64,000 bases of DNA from Parvibaculum sp039680535 (GTDB lineage: Bacteria; Pseudomonadota; Alphaproteobacteria; Parvibaculales; Parvibaculaceae), in contig NZ_JBDKSS010000013.1 in NCBI RefSeq assembly GCF_039680535.1, forward strand, positions 659,216 through 723,215, given 5' to 3'. This document shows, one piece after another, positions 52,290 to 60,578 of this stretch. The translations under genes were made by a program, and so were the position numbers. The first letter of the stretch is position 1; each line of letters begins with the position of its first letter. The notes under the pieces are model-generated. The model did no database searches. It had not been told where the DNA came from and saw only the letters and a list, made by a program, of their open reading frames with translations.

Positions 52290-52895
52290 TTAGAGCGCTT
52301 CGGCGTGGGCGCCGAGATACTTGGCGACGCCCTTCGGGTCGGCAACCATGCCTTCCTCGCCCTTCTGCCAGCCGGCCGGGCAGACTTCGCCATTTTCCTC
52401 GTGGAACTGGAGCGCATCGACCATGCGGAGCGCTTCGTCGGCATTGCGGCCGAGCGGCAGGTCGTTGACGAGCTGGTGGCGGACGACGCCTTCCTTGTCG
52501 ATGAGGAAGGTGCCGCGCAGCGCGACGCCGGCGCCTTCGATCAGCACGTCATAGTCGCGCGCGATCGACTTCGTGATATCGGCCACCATCGGGAACTTCA
52601 CCGGGCCAAGGCCGCCATCCTTCGGCGCCGTGTTGCGCCAGGCGTTGTGCGTGAACTGGCTGTCGACGCTGACCGCCACGACCTTCACGTTGCGCTCCTC
52701 GAACTGCGGAACGCGGTTCGAATAGGCGAGGATTTCGGAGGGGCAAACGAAGGTGAAGTCGAGCGGGTAGAAGAACACGAGGCCATAGGAGCCCTTGAGG
52801 TGCGCCTTCAGATTGAAATCTTCGACGATTTCGCCATTGGCGAGAACGGCTGCGGCCGTGAAATCGGGGGCGGGTTTACCGACGAGTACGCTCAT
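52290..52895 (-). CDS. Typical 2-Cys peroxiredoxin (AhpC/Prx1 type)
   Basis: A 201-residue peroxidase. Peroxidatic Cys51 in PLDFTFVCPSE and resolving Cys172 in EVCPAGWQKG; GGLGPVKFPMVAD and a C-terminal extension with a conserved VAKYLG give the Prx1-like form that is sensitive to overoxidation and reduced by thioredoxin. AGGAGCC precedes the ATG at 52895. With trxB downstream a closed peroxide-reduction circuit is encoded. Confidence 0.95.
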   Translation of the reverse strand: MSVLVGKPAPDFTAAAVLANGEIVEDFNLKAHLKGSYGLVFFYPLDFTFVCPSEILAYSNRVPQFEERNVKVVAVSVDSQFTHNAWRNTAPKDGGLGPVKFPMVADITKSIARDYDVLIEGAGVALRGTFLIDKEGVVRHQLVNDLPLGRNADEALRMVDALQFHEENGEVCPAGWQKGEEGMVADPKGVAKYLGAHAEAL

Positions 52896-52927
52896 GACTG
52901 GCTCCTGAGACCTTGGACAAAGAGAGT

Positions 52928-52960
52928 TTTGGAATCGCTCCAAACTAGTATTTGCTAGTT
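52928..52960. promoter_or_regulatory. Two overlapping palindromes upstream of the peroxiredoxin gene
   Basis: TTTGGA-N5-TCCAAA (52928-52944) and AACTAG-N6-CTAGTT (52943-52960) overlap by two bases, 33-65 bases upstream of the ATG. A minus-strand TTGGAA (-35) and TACTAG (-10) pair falls within. They look like regulator sites, for example for OxyR or an Rrf2 protein; the protein is unknown. Confidence 0.5.
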
Positions 52961-53337
52961 AGAGGCGTTCCAATGAGAAATCAAGAGGGAATATGCTGCG
53001 GTCGCGAAAGCGGGGCGCGATGTCGCAGAGATGAATGGAGGGGTGTCAGCCCTTTTGGAGCGATTCTCTGCTGCGCTGCCGCATGCGGAGGAGTTTTATC
53101 ACGTCGTCCAGGCCGGTTGAACCGTCAATGCCAAGACCCCTGAGCCGGTTGAATACTTTAATGAAAAGACGAAGTTATAACTTTTGTATTTCTGCCGGTT
53201 TATCCCGCCGATTTAAAATATCTAACTAAAACGGGCATTTTTGTTAATAAAATTCAAATGCAGTTGATCCGAGTGCCCGAGTCGTGCACATAGTTTCGAT
53301 GTTAATTCTATTTAATGTTGCGGCAATGGGGTGGGGT
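52961..53337. other. Low-GC intergenic region before the glycosyltransferase genes
   Basis: No confident gene. The part after 53150 is distinctly AT-rich compared with the rest of the window and includes the perfect palindrome AAGTTATAACTT (53172-53183). Short open frames here (for example 53035-53229) have no protein-like features. May hold the GT2 promoter. Confidence 0.4.
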
Positions 53338-54261
53338 ATGGGGCACACATGCGTTATCGCGGTTTGCACTCGTGATCGGCCCTTGTTTCTCGGCCGGTGT
53401 CTGGATTCGCTGGCGGCGCTTCAGCATGCCCAAGGCGTTGTGCCGAGGCTTCTCATCGTCGACAACAGCGCCTCGCCCCTACGTTCGCAGCAGGTGATTG
53501 ATCTGGTGGCGGACGGACTCACGCCGCTCTCGCCTGTGCTCGTTCATGAACCACGGGCTGGCATTCCCTTCGCGCGCAACCGGGCCTTCGATTTTGCCGA
53601 CGAGATCGGGGCGGATTCGGTCATCTTCCTCGATGACGACCAGACGGCGGCGCCGAACCTTGCGCTGACCCTCTGCAGGGTTCAGGAGGAGGAAAAGTGC
53701 GACGCGGTGAAATGCGAAGTGCGCTGGGAGTTCGAAGCGCCGCAGCGTTTCAAGGAATTCTTCTACCGGCCTCCGGCGCAGCCCGAACCGCTACGCTGGC
53801 AGTATTCGTCCTTCATCGTGCCCACCAATGGCGTGCTGATCGGCAGGCGTCTGTGGGACGATCTGGGCCTGCGTTTCAACGAGGAATTCCCGCTTACCGG
53901 CGGCACCGACATCGACTTTTTCGCCCGCGCCTGGGATTGCGGGGTGAAGATCATTCATACGTCGGAGACGTTTGCGACAGAGTTCTGCGACGCGGCCAAG
54001 CAGAGAATGTCGTGGCTGCTGCGCCGCAGCTTCCGAGTGGGAAACACCGAAGCTGCGATGCGTCTCAAGGGGCGCGGCCGGGCCTATTATTTCGGCAAGG
54101 GACTCCTCTGGGTTCCCTGGTATGCGATGGTCGCAGCCCGCAATCTGCCTGCGCCCAACACGGCTTTGCGATATCTCCTCAAATCGGTGAAGGGCGCGGG
54201 CCTCATGGCGGGATCGATCGGAATCGGCATCAACGAGTACCGTCACATCATTGGGCGGTGA
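53338..54261 (+). CDS. Glycosyltransferase family 2 protein
   Basis: An inverting GT-A glycosyltransferase of about 307 residues. CVIAVCTRDRPLFLGRCL starts the nucleotide-sugar fold, FLDDDQ is the DxD metal motif, PTNGVLIGRRLWDD the acceptor region and GGTDIDFFARAW the catalytic acid. The start is unsure: GTG 53284, ATG 53299 and ATG 53326 are in frame, but homology begins at 53338 (MGHTC). The C-terminal part may be amphipathic and membrane-associated. Convergent with the GT1 gene (13-base gap). Confidence 0.88.
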   Translation: MGHTCVIAVCTRDRPLFLGRCLDSLAALQHAQGVVPRLLIVDNSASPLRSQQVIDLVADGLTPLSPVLVHEPRAGIPFARNRAFDFADEIGADSVIFLDDDQTAAPNLALTLCRVQEEEKCDAVKCEVRWEFEAPQRFKEFFYRPPAQPEPLRWQYSSFIVPTNGVLIGRRLWDDLGLRFNEEFPLTGGTDIDFFARAWDCGVKIIHTSETFATEFCDAAKQRMSWLLRRSFRVGNTEAAMRLKGRGRAYYFGKGLLWVPWYAMVAARNLPAPNTALRYLLKSVKGAGLMAGSIGIGINEYRHIIGR

Positions 54262-54274
54262 GGTGAGCCGCGGT

Positions 54275-55354
54275 TTACGCGGCTCTGGCCTTGCGAAATG
54301 CGCCTTCCCACAGATCGGTCAGCAGAGTCTTGTGGACGCGAATGTCCGACTTGCGCGCCTGCTCGAAACCGCGTTCGCGCAGCTCCTCCGGGAACGGTTG
54401 GCTGATGATCCTGCGAACCTCGTCGACGCTATCGAACACAAAGCCTGCGTCGCCCAGGTAATCCCCGAGATCGGGGCGAATGTTGGCGATGCAGACGCCG
54501 ACGCCTGATGCCTGCGCTTCTGCGACGGCCATTGGCCAGCCGACAGAATTCATTTGATGGTTGGCCGTATACACCAGCCATTGGTGTTTCTTGTATTCGG
54601 CGGGCATGTCGCGCGGCTGCAACGGGGGAACGACGTGGACGGGATTGCCCGCCGCCTCGTTGTATTTTCGAATGTCGTCGACGTAATAGCCCATTGCATA
54701 GAGATTGAAGCGCCGGTCAGGCATCGAAGCGGCCAGGTCGATGAAGTCTGTCATCTTCTTCTTCGGTGTGCATACGCCGACGTTCATGATCGCGTCGCCG
54801 TTCGGACTGCGATCATGGAAACGATCAAAATCAATGACGGGAAAACAGTCGCGAATTTTCTCAGCTCTGACGCCCGCCCTCTCAAGCATCTCCCGTTCGA
54901 ACGGGAAGACCAGCACACCGAGACAATAGTCCGAGTTGAAGCTACGCGAGGCGTGCTCGGGATAAGGCACCCAGACTTCGGGCCAGCCTCGCAGACGGCG
55001 CTTCAACCGCTTCATGAAGCTCTTGCGAGAGGGGTTCGACAGCATGTCGAATGAATGGGCGCGAATTGTAAATGGGATGCCACTGCGCTCGGCAAGCTTC
55101 AGCATTGTCGGCCCGTGCCAGACATAGTGCGAGTGCAGAACATCAGGCTTGAATTCTCTTATGATCTCGAAGATGCGGTCGAGGTCGTCGGTTGTCTCGG
55201 CTTGCCGCTCAATTTCTGCTGCAATATTCGGCTTTCTGAGCGTCACAACGCGGATGTCGTATTCGTTTTCAAGCGCCTCAATTTCACTGAGAATATAAGC
55301 TTGCGATATTTGAGGAAATTCGTGAACGACGTAAAGAACGCGCCTCTTTTGCAT
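54275..55354 (-). CDS. Glycosyltransferase family 1 (GT4-like) protein
   Basis: A retaining GT-B enzyme of 359 residues. N-lobe: LYVVHEFPQISQAYILSEIEAL (cut) and HSHYVWHGPTMLKLAE. C-lobe: NVGVCTPKKKMTDFIDLA and MAVAEAQASGVGVCIANI, where the acidic residue of the E-x7-E motif is partly altered. GGAGGCGG precedes the ATG. May act with the GT2 protein on a surface glycan. Its codon use is slightly less GC-rich than in neighbouring genes. Confidence 0.87.
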   Translation of the reverse strand: MQKRRVLYVVHEFPQISQAYILSEIEALENEYDIRVVTLRKPNIAAEIERQAETTDDLDRIFEIIREFKPDVLHSHYVWHGPTMLKLAERSGIPFTIRAHSFDMLSNPSRKSFMKRLKRRLRGWPEVWVPYPEHASRSFNSDYCLGVLVFPFEREMLERAGVRAEKIRDCFPVIDFDRFHDRSPNGDAIMNVGVCTPKKKMTDFIDLAASMPDRRFNLYAMGYYVDDIRKYNEAAGNPVHVVPPLQPRDMPAEYKKHQWLVYTANHQMNSVGWPMAVAEAQASGVGVCIANIRPDLGDYLGDAGFVFDSVDEVRRIISQPFPEELRERGFEQARKSDIRVHKTLLTDLWEGAFRKARAA

Positions 55355-55461
55355 CGCCGCCTCCAGAAAAACGACCATTTTACTTTGTAATACAGACAAA
55401 GAATCTGGAAACAACGCTATAGAGGGTGGGCGGCTGCGCCAATACTTGTCTTGGGGGCGCG

Positions 55462-55498
55462 AAAACAAAAACGCCGCGCGGTTGTCAGCCGCGCGGCG
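55462..55498 (-). terminator. Strong terminator after the truncated paralog remnant
   Basis: A 10-base perfect stem (CGCCGCGCGG/CCGCGCGGCG), 7-base loop, followed on the minus strand by TTTTTGTTTT. It lies 26 bases beyond the stop of the remnant at 55524 and would have terminated that ancestral gene. Confidence 0.85.
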
Positions 55499-55523
55499 CT
55501 GTCCGAGGACGGAGGGCTTCCGG

Positions 55524-55577
55524 TCAGAAGCCGAACATGTGGTCGAGGCAGAAGCTCTTTGTGCCGTTGGCCCGGCG
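55524..55577 (-). pseudogene. 3' remnant of a second copy of the 648-residue protein gene
   Basis: The last 47 bases of the gene ending at 56346 recur here with 45 identities, reading ANGTKSFCLDHMFGF and a stop on the minus strand. Identity stops abruptly upstream, where GAGACATAT is directly repeated (55577-55585, 55591-55599). No start or body remains. A strong terminator follows. This is a scar of a duplication or an insertion that carried the methyltransferase gene in. Confidence 0.75.
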
Positions 55578-55682
55578 AGACATATCCGGTGAGACATATA
55601 GTGAGTTTGGCCGGGGCGTCATATTCGCCGGAGTCTCCGGCAAGCGGAGAATCTGAAATGCGCGGGCCTTCGGCCTCGCGTC

Positions 55683-56333
55683 CTATCGTGTGCGGAATGT
55701 GATCTGGAGCAGGCGCGGGCTTTGCGGGATCGTCTCGCCATCCGACGCCTTGTCCATTGGCTCCTGCATGGTCGCAATCTCGAAGCCTGCGGCGAGGCCA
55801 GCACGCACATATTCGGCGGTCATGTGAACATATGCCTCGATGAGAAAGGCGCCGCTCTGATTGTCGAAGCGCGCCGCCGTCCCACGCAACTGGCGGTAAG
55901 GGTGGAGTTCGCAGATGTAGAGAACGCCGCCCGATCGGAGAACGCGGCGTGCCTCCGAAAAGACCGGCGTCAGATCGGCAATGTGCTCCAGCACGAGATT
56001 GCCGACCACGATGTCGGCCACGCCGTCCGCGATCGGCCATGTTCGGGTGATGTCGTGCTCGACAAATTGGACAAGGCCATGCGGGATGCGAGCGCGGGCC
56101 CGCTCGAGCATACCGGCTGAGAAATCGAGCGCGATGATGCGCGAAGCACGCGTCGCGAGATAGGCTGTGTTCTTGCCGGTGCCGGCGCCGAACTCGACAA
56201 CGAAAGCGCCGTCGAGCTGGAGGTCCGCCTCGCGCAGCAATTCCGCGTCGAGATCCCGGGTGAGGTTGACGTCGCTGTCATAGCTTGCGGCCCAGCTTCC
56301 ATATGCTTCGTGGACCGGAACCGGCTTTCGCAT
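55683..56333 (-). CDS. Class I SAM-dependent methyltransferase
   Basis: A 216-residue methyltransferase. Motif I VVEFGAGTGKNTAYLA, post-I IIALDFSAGML, motif II ADIVVGNLVLEHI and motif III RRVLRSGGVLYICEL. The C-terminal HPYRQLRGTAARFDNQSG (cut) is a substrate-side segment. ATG 56333 starts 12 bases after the stop of the unknown 648-residue gene, so the two may be co-transcribed. It lies between that gene and the remnant of its duplicate. Confidence 0.9.
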   Translation of the reverse strand: MRKPVPVHEAYGSWAASYDSDVNLTRDLDAELLREADLQLDGAFVVEFGAGTGKNTAYLATRASRIIALDFSAGMLERARARIPHGLVQFVEHDITRTWPIADGVADIVVGNLVLEHIADLTPVFSEARRVLRSGGVLYICELHPYRQLRGTAARFDNQSGAFLIEAYVHMTAEYVRAGLAAGFEIATMQEPMDKASDGETIPQSPRLLQITFRTR

Positions 56334-56345
56334 AGCGCACACGCC

Positions 56346-58292
56346 TCAGAAGCCGAACATGTGATCGAGGCAGAAGCTCTTCGTGCCGTTGGTGAGGCCG
56401 TGGAAGCCGAAGAGGCGGCAGGTTGTGTCGCGCACGATCACATAGCCCGCGCCGCCCATGGCTTCGCGCTCTTCCTTCGAGAACATCTCCGACAGGCGCC
56501 AGAAGCGCGAGCCGCCGCAGGCGATCTCGATGGGCTTTTCGGCGATGGGCTTGCCTTCGGCGTCATGCAGGATGAGCAGCGTCGAGCTCTTCGCATGCCA
56601 CGGTGTCGAGGCGGGATAGATCAGATGGCAGATCGTGTCGAGCCCGTCCGAGCCGAGGCGCAGGAAGAGGCGCGTCGTCAATCCCGGCGGCTTGTTCGTA
56701 TAGGACTGCGGCTCGTCCTTGTAGATGACGCCGGTGTTGTAGATATGCGCGCCGAAGATCGTCTCGGCGCGATGCCCGCTCGACTTCTGTTCGAAGCGGC
56801 CAAGCGCATGGAGCCAGCCATCGCCTTCGCCGCCATCGCGGAAGTCGTAAAGAAATTCGACATGGCCGTAACCGGAAGGAAGCTTCAGCGCCTCGTCGGC
56901 AATCCAGCCTTCGACGTCGATCTCGACGCTGTCGCGGCGCTGGATGCGGCCGAGATAGCGCGAGGCGACGAGGGAGCCCGATGCGTCGATGAGTTCGGCG
57001 CGGATCGGCAGTTCGCTCTGCTCGGTCGCCATCGGCGTCGGCAGCATGACGCTGTTGAACTCGTCGCGCGGCAGAACGGGCAGCGGCATGATGTAACCCT
57101 TGCCCATGACCTTGCCGAGCGAGGCAAGAGCGGGATTGGGCTTCAGGTCGGTGCGTTCGACATTGGCATGCGCAATGCGGCGCTGGCCCTGCGCGCGTTT
57201 CACTTCATAACGCGGGCGCACGAAATAGCGCCCCGCCACGATCTCCACCTGATCGGGCCACTTGGCCTGAGGCAGAAGGTCGTCCACGGAAATGGCGCGC
57301 GTCGCGAAAGGCGCGATCTCGTCCTCGAACCATGAGACATCCCGCGCGCCCATGATGTTGAGGCCGATGGAGCGCGGCGGAATGGGCATGGGATGCGAGT
57401 TCTGGATGAAGAGCGTGACGCTCTCATCCTCCTCGCCCGCAGGCATGCCTGCGTAATAGTCGGCGGGCCATGCATTGGCGTCGTGGCTGCATGAAAGCGC
57501 GCGGCCATCTTCGCCATACATGTCGAGCGCATATTTGACCACGTCATGGCCCTTGATGCGGATCGCATGGATGAAGAGCGAGCCCGTGAAGTCGCCAAGG
57601 CCGAAACGGTGGCGCACTTCGGCGCTGTCGATGGCGAAGGGTGCGCCAGCGGCGGGCAGCGGCTCGCGCCACTCGGCGAGTTCTTCTCCATCCTCGCCGA
57701 AAAGGCAGAGCCAGAGTTCGGGATTCTCCGCGCCGTGGAGCGACCAGTAATTGGCGCTGCCCACGCGGGTGTGAATGCCGTCCGTCTCGCGCATCAGCGC
57801 GAAGTTCGTGGCGAAGTTCATCGGGTCGAGATAGTTCGACCTGTTGGTGAGCATGTCGTCGGGAAGACGCATCTCGTCGAGCGTCGCGATGCGCGCATCC
57901 TTCGGAAAGAGGTGGCGCATGGGCGCCATCACCCTGTCCGCATCGAACAGCAGAACCAGCACCGCCTTCGCGCCCGATGCCGCGAGCTCACTCACGGGCT
58001 TGGCGTCATGGCCGAGGAAGGCGGCGGAGAGGTCTTCCACGCGCTGCACATAGTAGCCAGCCACGTCGAGGCGCGAGAGATCGTAATAGGCGTGGAAATT
58101 GCCGATCGCGTTCGTCGGATCGTAGATCGCGACGGGCCCGGCCTTGGCGAGATCCTCGATCAGCGCATGGGCCTTGGGGGCCGTCAGCGGATGGCCGAGC
58201 GCCTTGAACAGCGTGGCGCCGCCCGCATTGTTTCCGGGCCGCCAGCCATGCGCGAGGTCGGCGTTCTTGAAGGTTTCGATTGCGAGTGCCAT
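56346..58292 (-). CDS. Protein of unknown function, 648 residues, partner of a 2OG oxygenase
   Basis: I do not recognise this family. It lacks a signal peptide or membrane segment. The N-terminal part (about 50-200) has alternating strands and helices (AKAVLVLLFDADRVMAPM, ARIATLDEM), suggesting a Rossmann-like unit. The middle and C-terminal parts (from about 210) are beta-rich, with WLCLFGEDGEELAEWREPL, DYYAGMPAGEEDE and a distinctive end (NGTKSFCLDHMFGF). It is 8 bases downstream of a 2OG-Fe(II) oxygenase gene and upstream of a methyltransferase gene. The 3' end is duplicated at 55524. No function is proposed. Confidence 0.75.
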   Translation of the reverse strand: MALAIETFKNADLAHGWRPGNNAGGATLFKALGHPLTAPKAHALIEDLAKAGPVAIYDPTNAIGNFHAYYDLSRLDVAGYYVQRVEDLSAAFLGHDAKPVSELAASGAKAVLVLLFDADRVMAPMRHLFPKDARIATLDEMRLPDDMLTNRSNYLDPMNFATNFALMRETDGIHTRVGSANYWSLHGAENPELWLCLFGEDGEELAEWREPLPAAGAPFAIDSAEVRHRFGLGDFTGSLFIHAIRIKGHDVVKYALDMYGEDGRALSCSHDANAWPADYYAGMPAGEEDESVTLFIQNSHPMPIPPRSIGLNIMGARDVSWFEDEIAPFATRAISVDDLLPQAKWPDQVEIVAGRYFVRPRYEVKRAQGQRRIAHANVERTDLKPNPALASLGKVMGKGYIMPLPVLPRDEFNSVMLPTPMATEQSELPIRAELIDASGSLVASRYLGRIQRRDSVEIDVEGWIADEALKLPSGYGHVEFLYDFRDGGEGDGWLHALGRFEQKSSGHRAETIFGAHIYNTGVIYKDEPQSYTNKPPGLTTRLFLRLGSDGLDTICHLIYPASTPWHAKSSTLLILHDAEGKPIAEKPIEIACGGSRFWRLSEMFSKEEREAMGGAGYVIVRDTTCRLFGFHGLTNGTKSFCLDHMFGF

Positions 58293-58300
58293 TGCGTCTC

Positions 58301-58945
58301 TCAGGAAGCGCGCGCGGCAACGCCGCCGAACGGATTGAGGCGCTTCAGGAACATGGTGAAGCGGTGGCGGCGCTGCTCGTGATCGACGACCGCTTCGTCG
58401 CGCACCCAGTTCATCTGGATCGCGCGGCGCGGGCCTTCGAACGGCTCGTGGCCGTGCCAGGAATTGTCGGAGCGGCGGAAGACGAGAAGCGTGCCGCCAT
58501 TGGGCGAGACTTCCTCGACCATGTCGTTGAGGTCGGTGCCCGAACGCAGGATGCGCAGACGTCCGCCATCCTTGTCCCACTCCTGGTTCATGTAGAGCAG
58601 AACGGTGATGATCTTCGATTCCGTGTCGGTGTGAATCTTGCCGTTGTTGCGCGCGCAGTTGCCGCGCACGGTGAACATGGTCGGGCGCGAGGAAAGATCG
58701 AGGCCGAACTTTTCCTCGATGGCCTTGCGGAATTCCGGCCCGTTCATCTCCGCCAGCAGTTCCTTGAACTTGCCCTTGATGTCGAGCTCGCTCGGCGGGA
58801 TGGAGCCCGTGGATTCGATCCCGGGGAAATCGGCGACGACCTTGGCGAAGACATCGGGCTTCACGAAATGCTCCACCACGAAATAGTCGTAGGGGTCCCG
58901 TTTCAGCGGGGTCGCGCGCAGGGCGTCGATGTCGAGCAGGCTCAT
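58301..58945 (-). CDS. 2-oxoglutarate/Fe(II)-dependent oxygenase
   Basis: A 214-residue double-stranded beta-helix enzyme of prolyl-4-hydroxylase type. Iron ligands: His105 and Asp107 (GKIHTDTESK) and His164 or 166 (NSWHGHEPFEG); Arg173/174 would bind 2-oxoglutarate. AGGACC precedes the ATG. It heads an apparent operon with the 648-residue protein and the methyltransferase. The substrate may be a protein, sugar or lipid; the fixed neighbour suggests it acts on it or with it. Confidence 0.9.
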   Translation of the reverse strand: MSLLDIDALRATPLKRDPYDYFVVEHFVKPDVFAKVVADFPGIESTGSIPPSELDIKGKFKELLAEMNGPEFRKAIEEKFGLDLSSRPTMFTVRGNCARNNGKIHTDTESKIITVLLYMNQEWDKDGGRLRILRSGTDLNDMVEEVSPNGGTLLVFRRSDNSWHGHEPFEGPRRAIQMNWVRDEAVVDHEQRRHRFTMFLKRLNPFGGVAARAS

Positions 58946-58969
58946 GGTCGGTCCTGGGTAGGGGACTGG

Positions 58970-59935
58970 TTAATGCCGCGCCGCATAGGCGCGGGCAATC
59001 GCTTCCGCGATCTCATGGGTAGCATTTAATGGCTCATAGCCCCAGCTTTCAAGTTGGCCGATAAAGGGGCGAGCCGCGCCATGGGCGTACATGCCATCGA
59101 GAAAGCGGCGGAACTTCGCCGATCCGCCTTCGAGCTCGATGACGTAAACGGGCTTTCCGGTGGATGCCGCCTCGCCGACCATGTTGACGGAATCGCAGGT
59201 GACGACGATGGCGTCGGCGCTGCCGAGGAAGCCGAAATAGGGGTTGTCGCCCGCGCCGTCCCACATGATGGCCGGCTTGCCCTTCAGGCTGTCGCGAATG
59301 ATGCGGGACTGCGCCTCGCCGGTGCGGCGCGAGGGCGTGACCATGAGGCCCGCATGGAAGTGATCGGCGAGCCCGGCGAGCTGGGCGCCGACGCGCTTCG
59401 CCGCTTCTTCGGAGAAGATGTAGACGGCATTGGTGCCGCCGAGCAGCACGGCGACGCGGGGATGCGGCAGATGCGCGATTTGCGGAGCGATGCGCGCCGC
59501 TTCTGCGTCGAGCTTCTCGCGCGTGAGCCTGTGTGGTGAGGTGAGTGTGGCCAGCACGTTCTGGCCCTCAAGCCTGTCATGGGCAGGCGCCCAGACGAAA
59601 TCGAACTGCTTCGGCGAGACCTTGGGGTCCTGCAGGATCGCCACGAAGGTTTTCCCGCCCGAGCGGCGGCGGATCATGCGGGCATAGGGGATCGACTGGC
59701 GGCCCGAGGCAATCAGGAGGTCCGGCCAGGGCGGGGTGACGCCTTCGGCGGGAGCTGCCGGGCCCCAGGGCGCGATCCAGCGATGCGGCGCTCCGGGCTT
59801 TACCCGCTTCACCTCCGGCGTCAGGCCGAGCGCCTCGCAGACGCCCAGAGCCTGCACTTCAAAGCCCGCCATGCCATTGGTCAGAATCCAGGCTGTGCGC
59901 GGCTTGCTGGTGGGGCTGAGCGGAGATTCGGTCAT
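58970..59935 (-). CDS. Mitochondrial fission ELM1 family protein (DUF1022)
   Basis: A 321-residue GT-B-like protein. WILTNGMAGFEVQALGVCEAL (cut) is the N-terminal signature; LLIASGRQSIPYARMIRR, VAVLLGGTNAVY and VTCDSVNMVGEAASTGKPVYV (cut) are the glycosyltransferase-like core. The plant homologue affects mitochondrial fission; bacterial members are suspected glycosyltransferases. 24 bases upstream of the oxygenase gene, so it may be the first gene of the same operon. Confidence 0.92.
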   Translation of the reverse strand: MTESPLSPTSKPRTAWILTNGMAGFEVQALGVCEALGLTPEVKRVKPGAPHRWIAPWGPAAPAEGVTPPWPDLLIASGRQSIPYARMIRRRSGGKTFVAILQDPKVSPKQFDFVWAPAHDRLEGQNVLATLTSPHRLTREKLDAEAARIAPQIAHLPHPRVAVLLGGTNAVYIFSEEAAKRVGAQLAGLADHFHAGLMVTPSRRTGEAQSRIIRDSLKGKPAIMWDGAGDNPYFGFLGSADAIVVTCDSVNMVGEAASTGKPVYVIELEGGSAKFRRFLDGMYAHGAARPFIGQLESWGYEPLNATHEIAEAIARAYAARH

Positions 59936-60024
59936 TTTCGTGCGCTGTTGAGCAATTTTATTGCTGAAATAAGCCAGGCTTCAGAGTAAGTAAAGCCCGT
60001 CAAACCTCAAGCCCGGGCTGTCCC

Positions 60025-60510
60025 ATGAAACGCGTCAAACTCGACGCCATCGACCTGCAGATTCTGAACGAGCTTCAGAATGACGGCAGGATCACCAATG
60101 TCGAACTTTCCGAACGGGTCGGCATTTCCGCGCCGCCCTGTCTGCGCCGTGTGCGCGCATTGGAGAAGGCTGGCCTCATCCGTGGTTATCACGCGGACCT
60201 GAACGGCAAGGCGCTGGGCTTTGAGGTGACGGTCTTTGCCATGGTCGGGCTGCACAGTCAGGCGGAAGCGGATCTCAAATCCTTCGAGGCGCTGGTCGGT
60301 TCGTGGCCGCTCGTCCGCGAGTGCCACATGCTCAACGGCGAAATCGACTTCATGCTGAAATGCGTCGCGCCCGATCTCGCGACCTTCCAGAGCTTCCTCA
60401 CCGAGAAGCTCACGCCAGCGCCGAATGTCGCCAGCGTCCGCACCTCGCTTACCATCCGCCAGTCGAAGCACCTTCCGGGCGTGCCGCTCGAAGCGCTGGA
60501 GACGGAGTAG
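60025..60510 (+). CDS. Lrp/AsnC family transcriptional regulator
   Basis: A 161-residue regulator. N-terminal HTH (IDLQILNELQNDGRITNVEL, RVGISAPPCLRRVRALEKAG) and a C-terminal RAM ligand domain (GLHSQAEADLKSFEALVGSW (cut), VRECHMLNGEIDFML). Divergent from the ELM1 gene over 89 bases, so it could regulate that operon. Effector unknown. Confidence 0.92.
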   Translation: MKRVKLDAIDLQILNELQNDGRITNVELSERVGISAPPCLRRVRALEKAGLIRGYHADLNGKALGFEVTVFAMVGLHSQAEADLKSFEALVGSWPLVRECHMLNGEIDFMLKCVAPDLATFQSFLTEKLTPAPNVASVRTSLTIRQSKHLPGVPLEALETE

Positions 60511-60527
60511 GGGCCTCGTTCTATTGT

Positions 60528-60556
60528 TGTCACCCCGGGCTTGTCCCGGGGCGACA
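60528..60556. repeat. Palindromic intergenic repeat related to the 33-kb copies
   Basis: CCCCGGG-CTTGT-CCCGGGG with TGTC/GACA outer arms. The core GGGCTTG(A/T)CCCGG is shared with the copies near the GIY-YIG gene. Lies between convergent lrp and greA genes, where it may serve as a terminator for both. Confidence 0.75.
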
Positions 60557-60578
60557 GATGAGGGAGGGGCGAAGCCTC

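Noticed and set aside
53035..53229. Short plus-strand frame of 64 codons in the AT-rich gap
   Set aside because: No ribosome site, cysteine/arginine-rich low-likelihood protein, no conserved motif.
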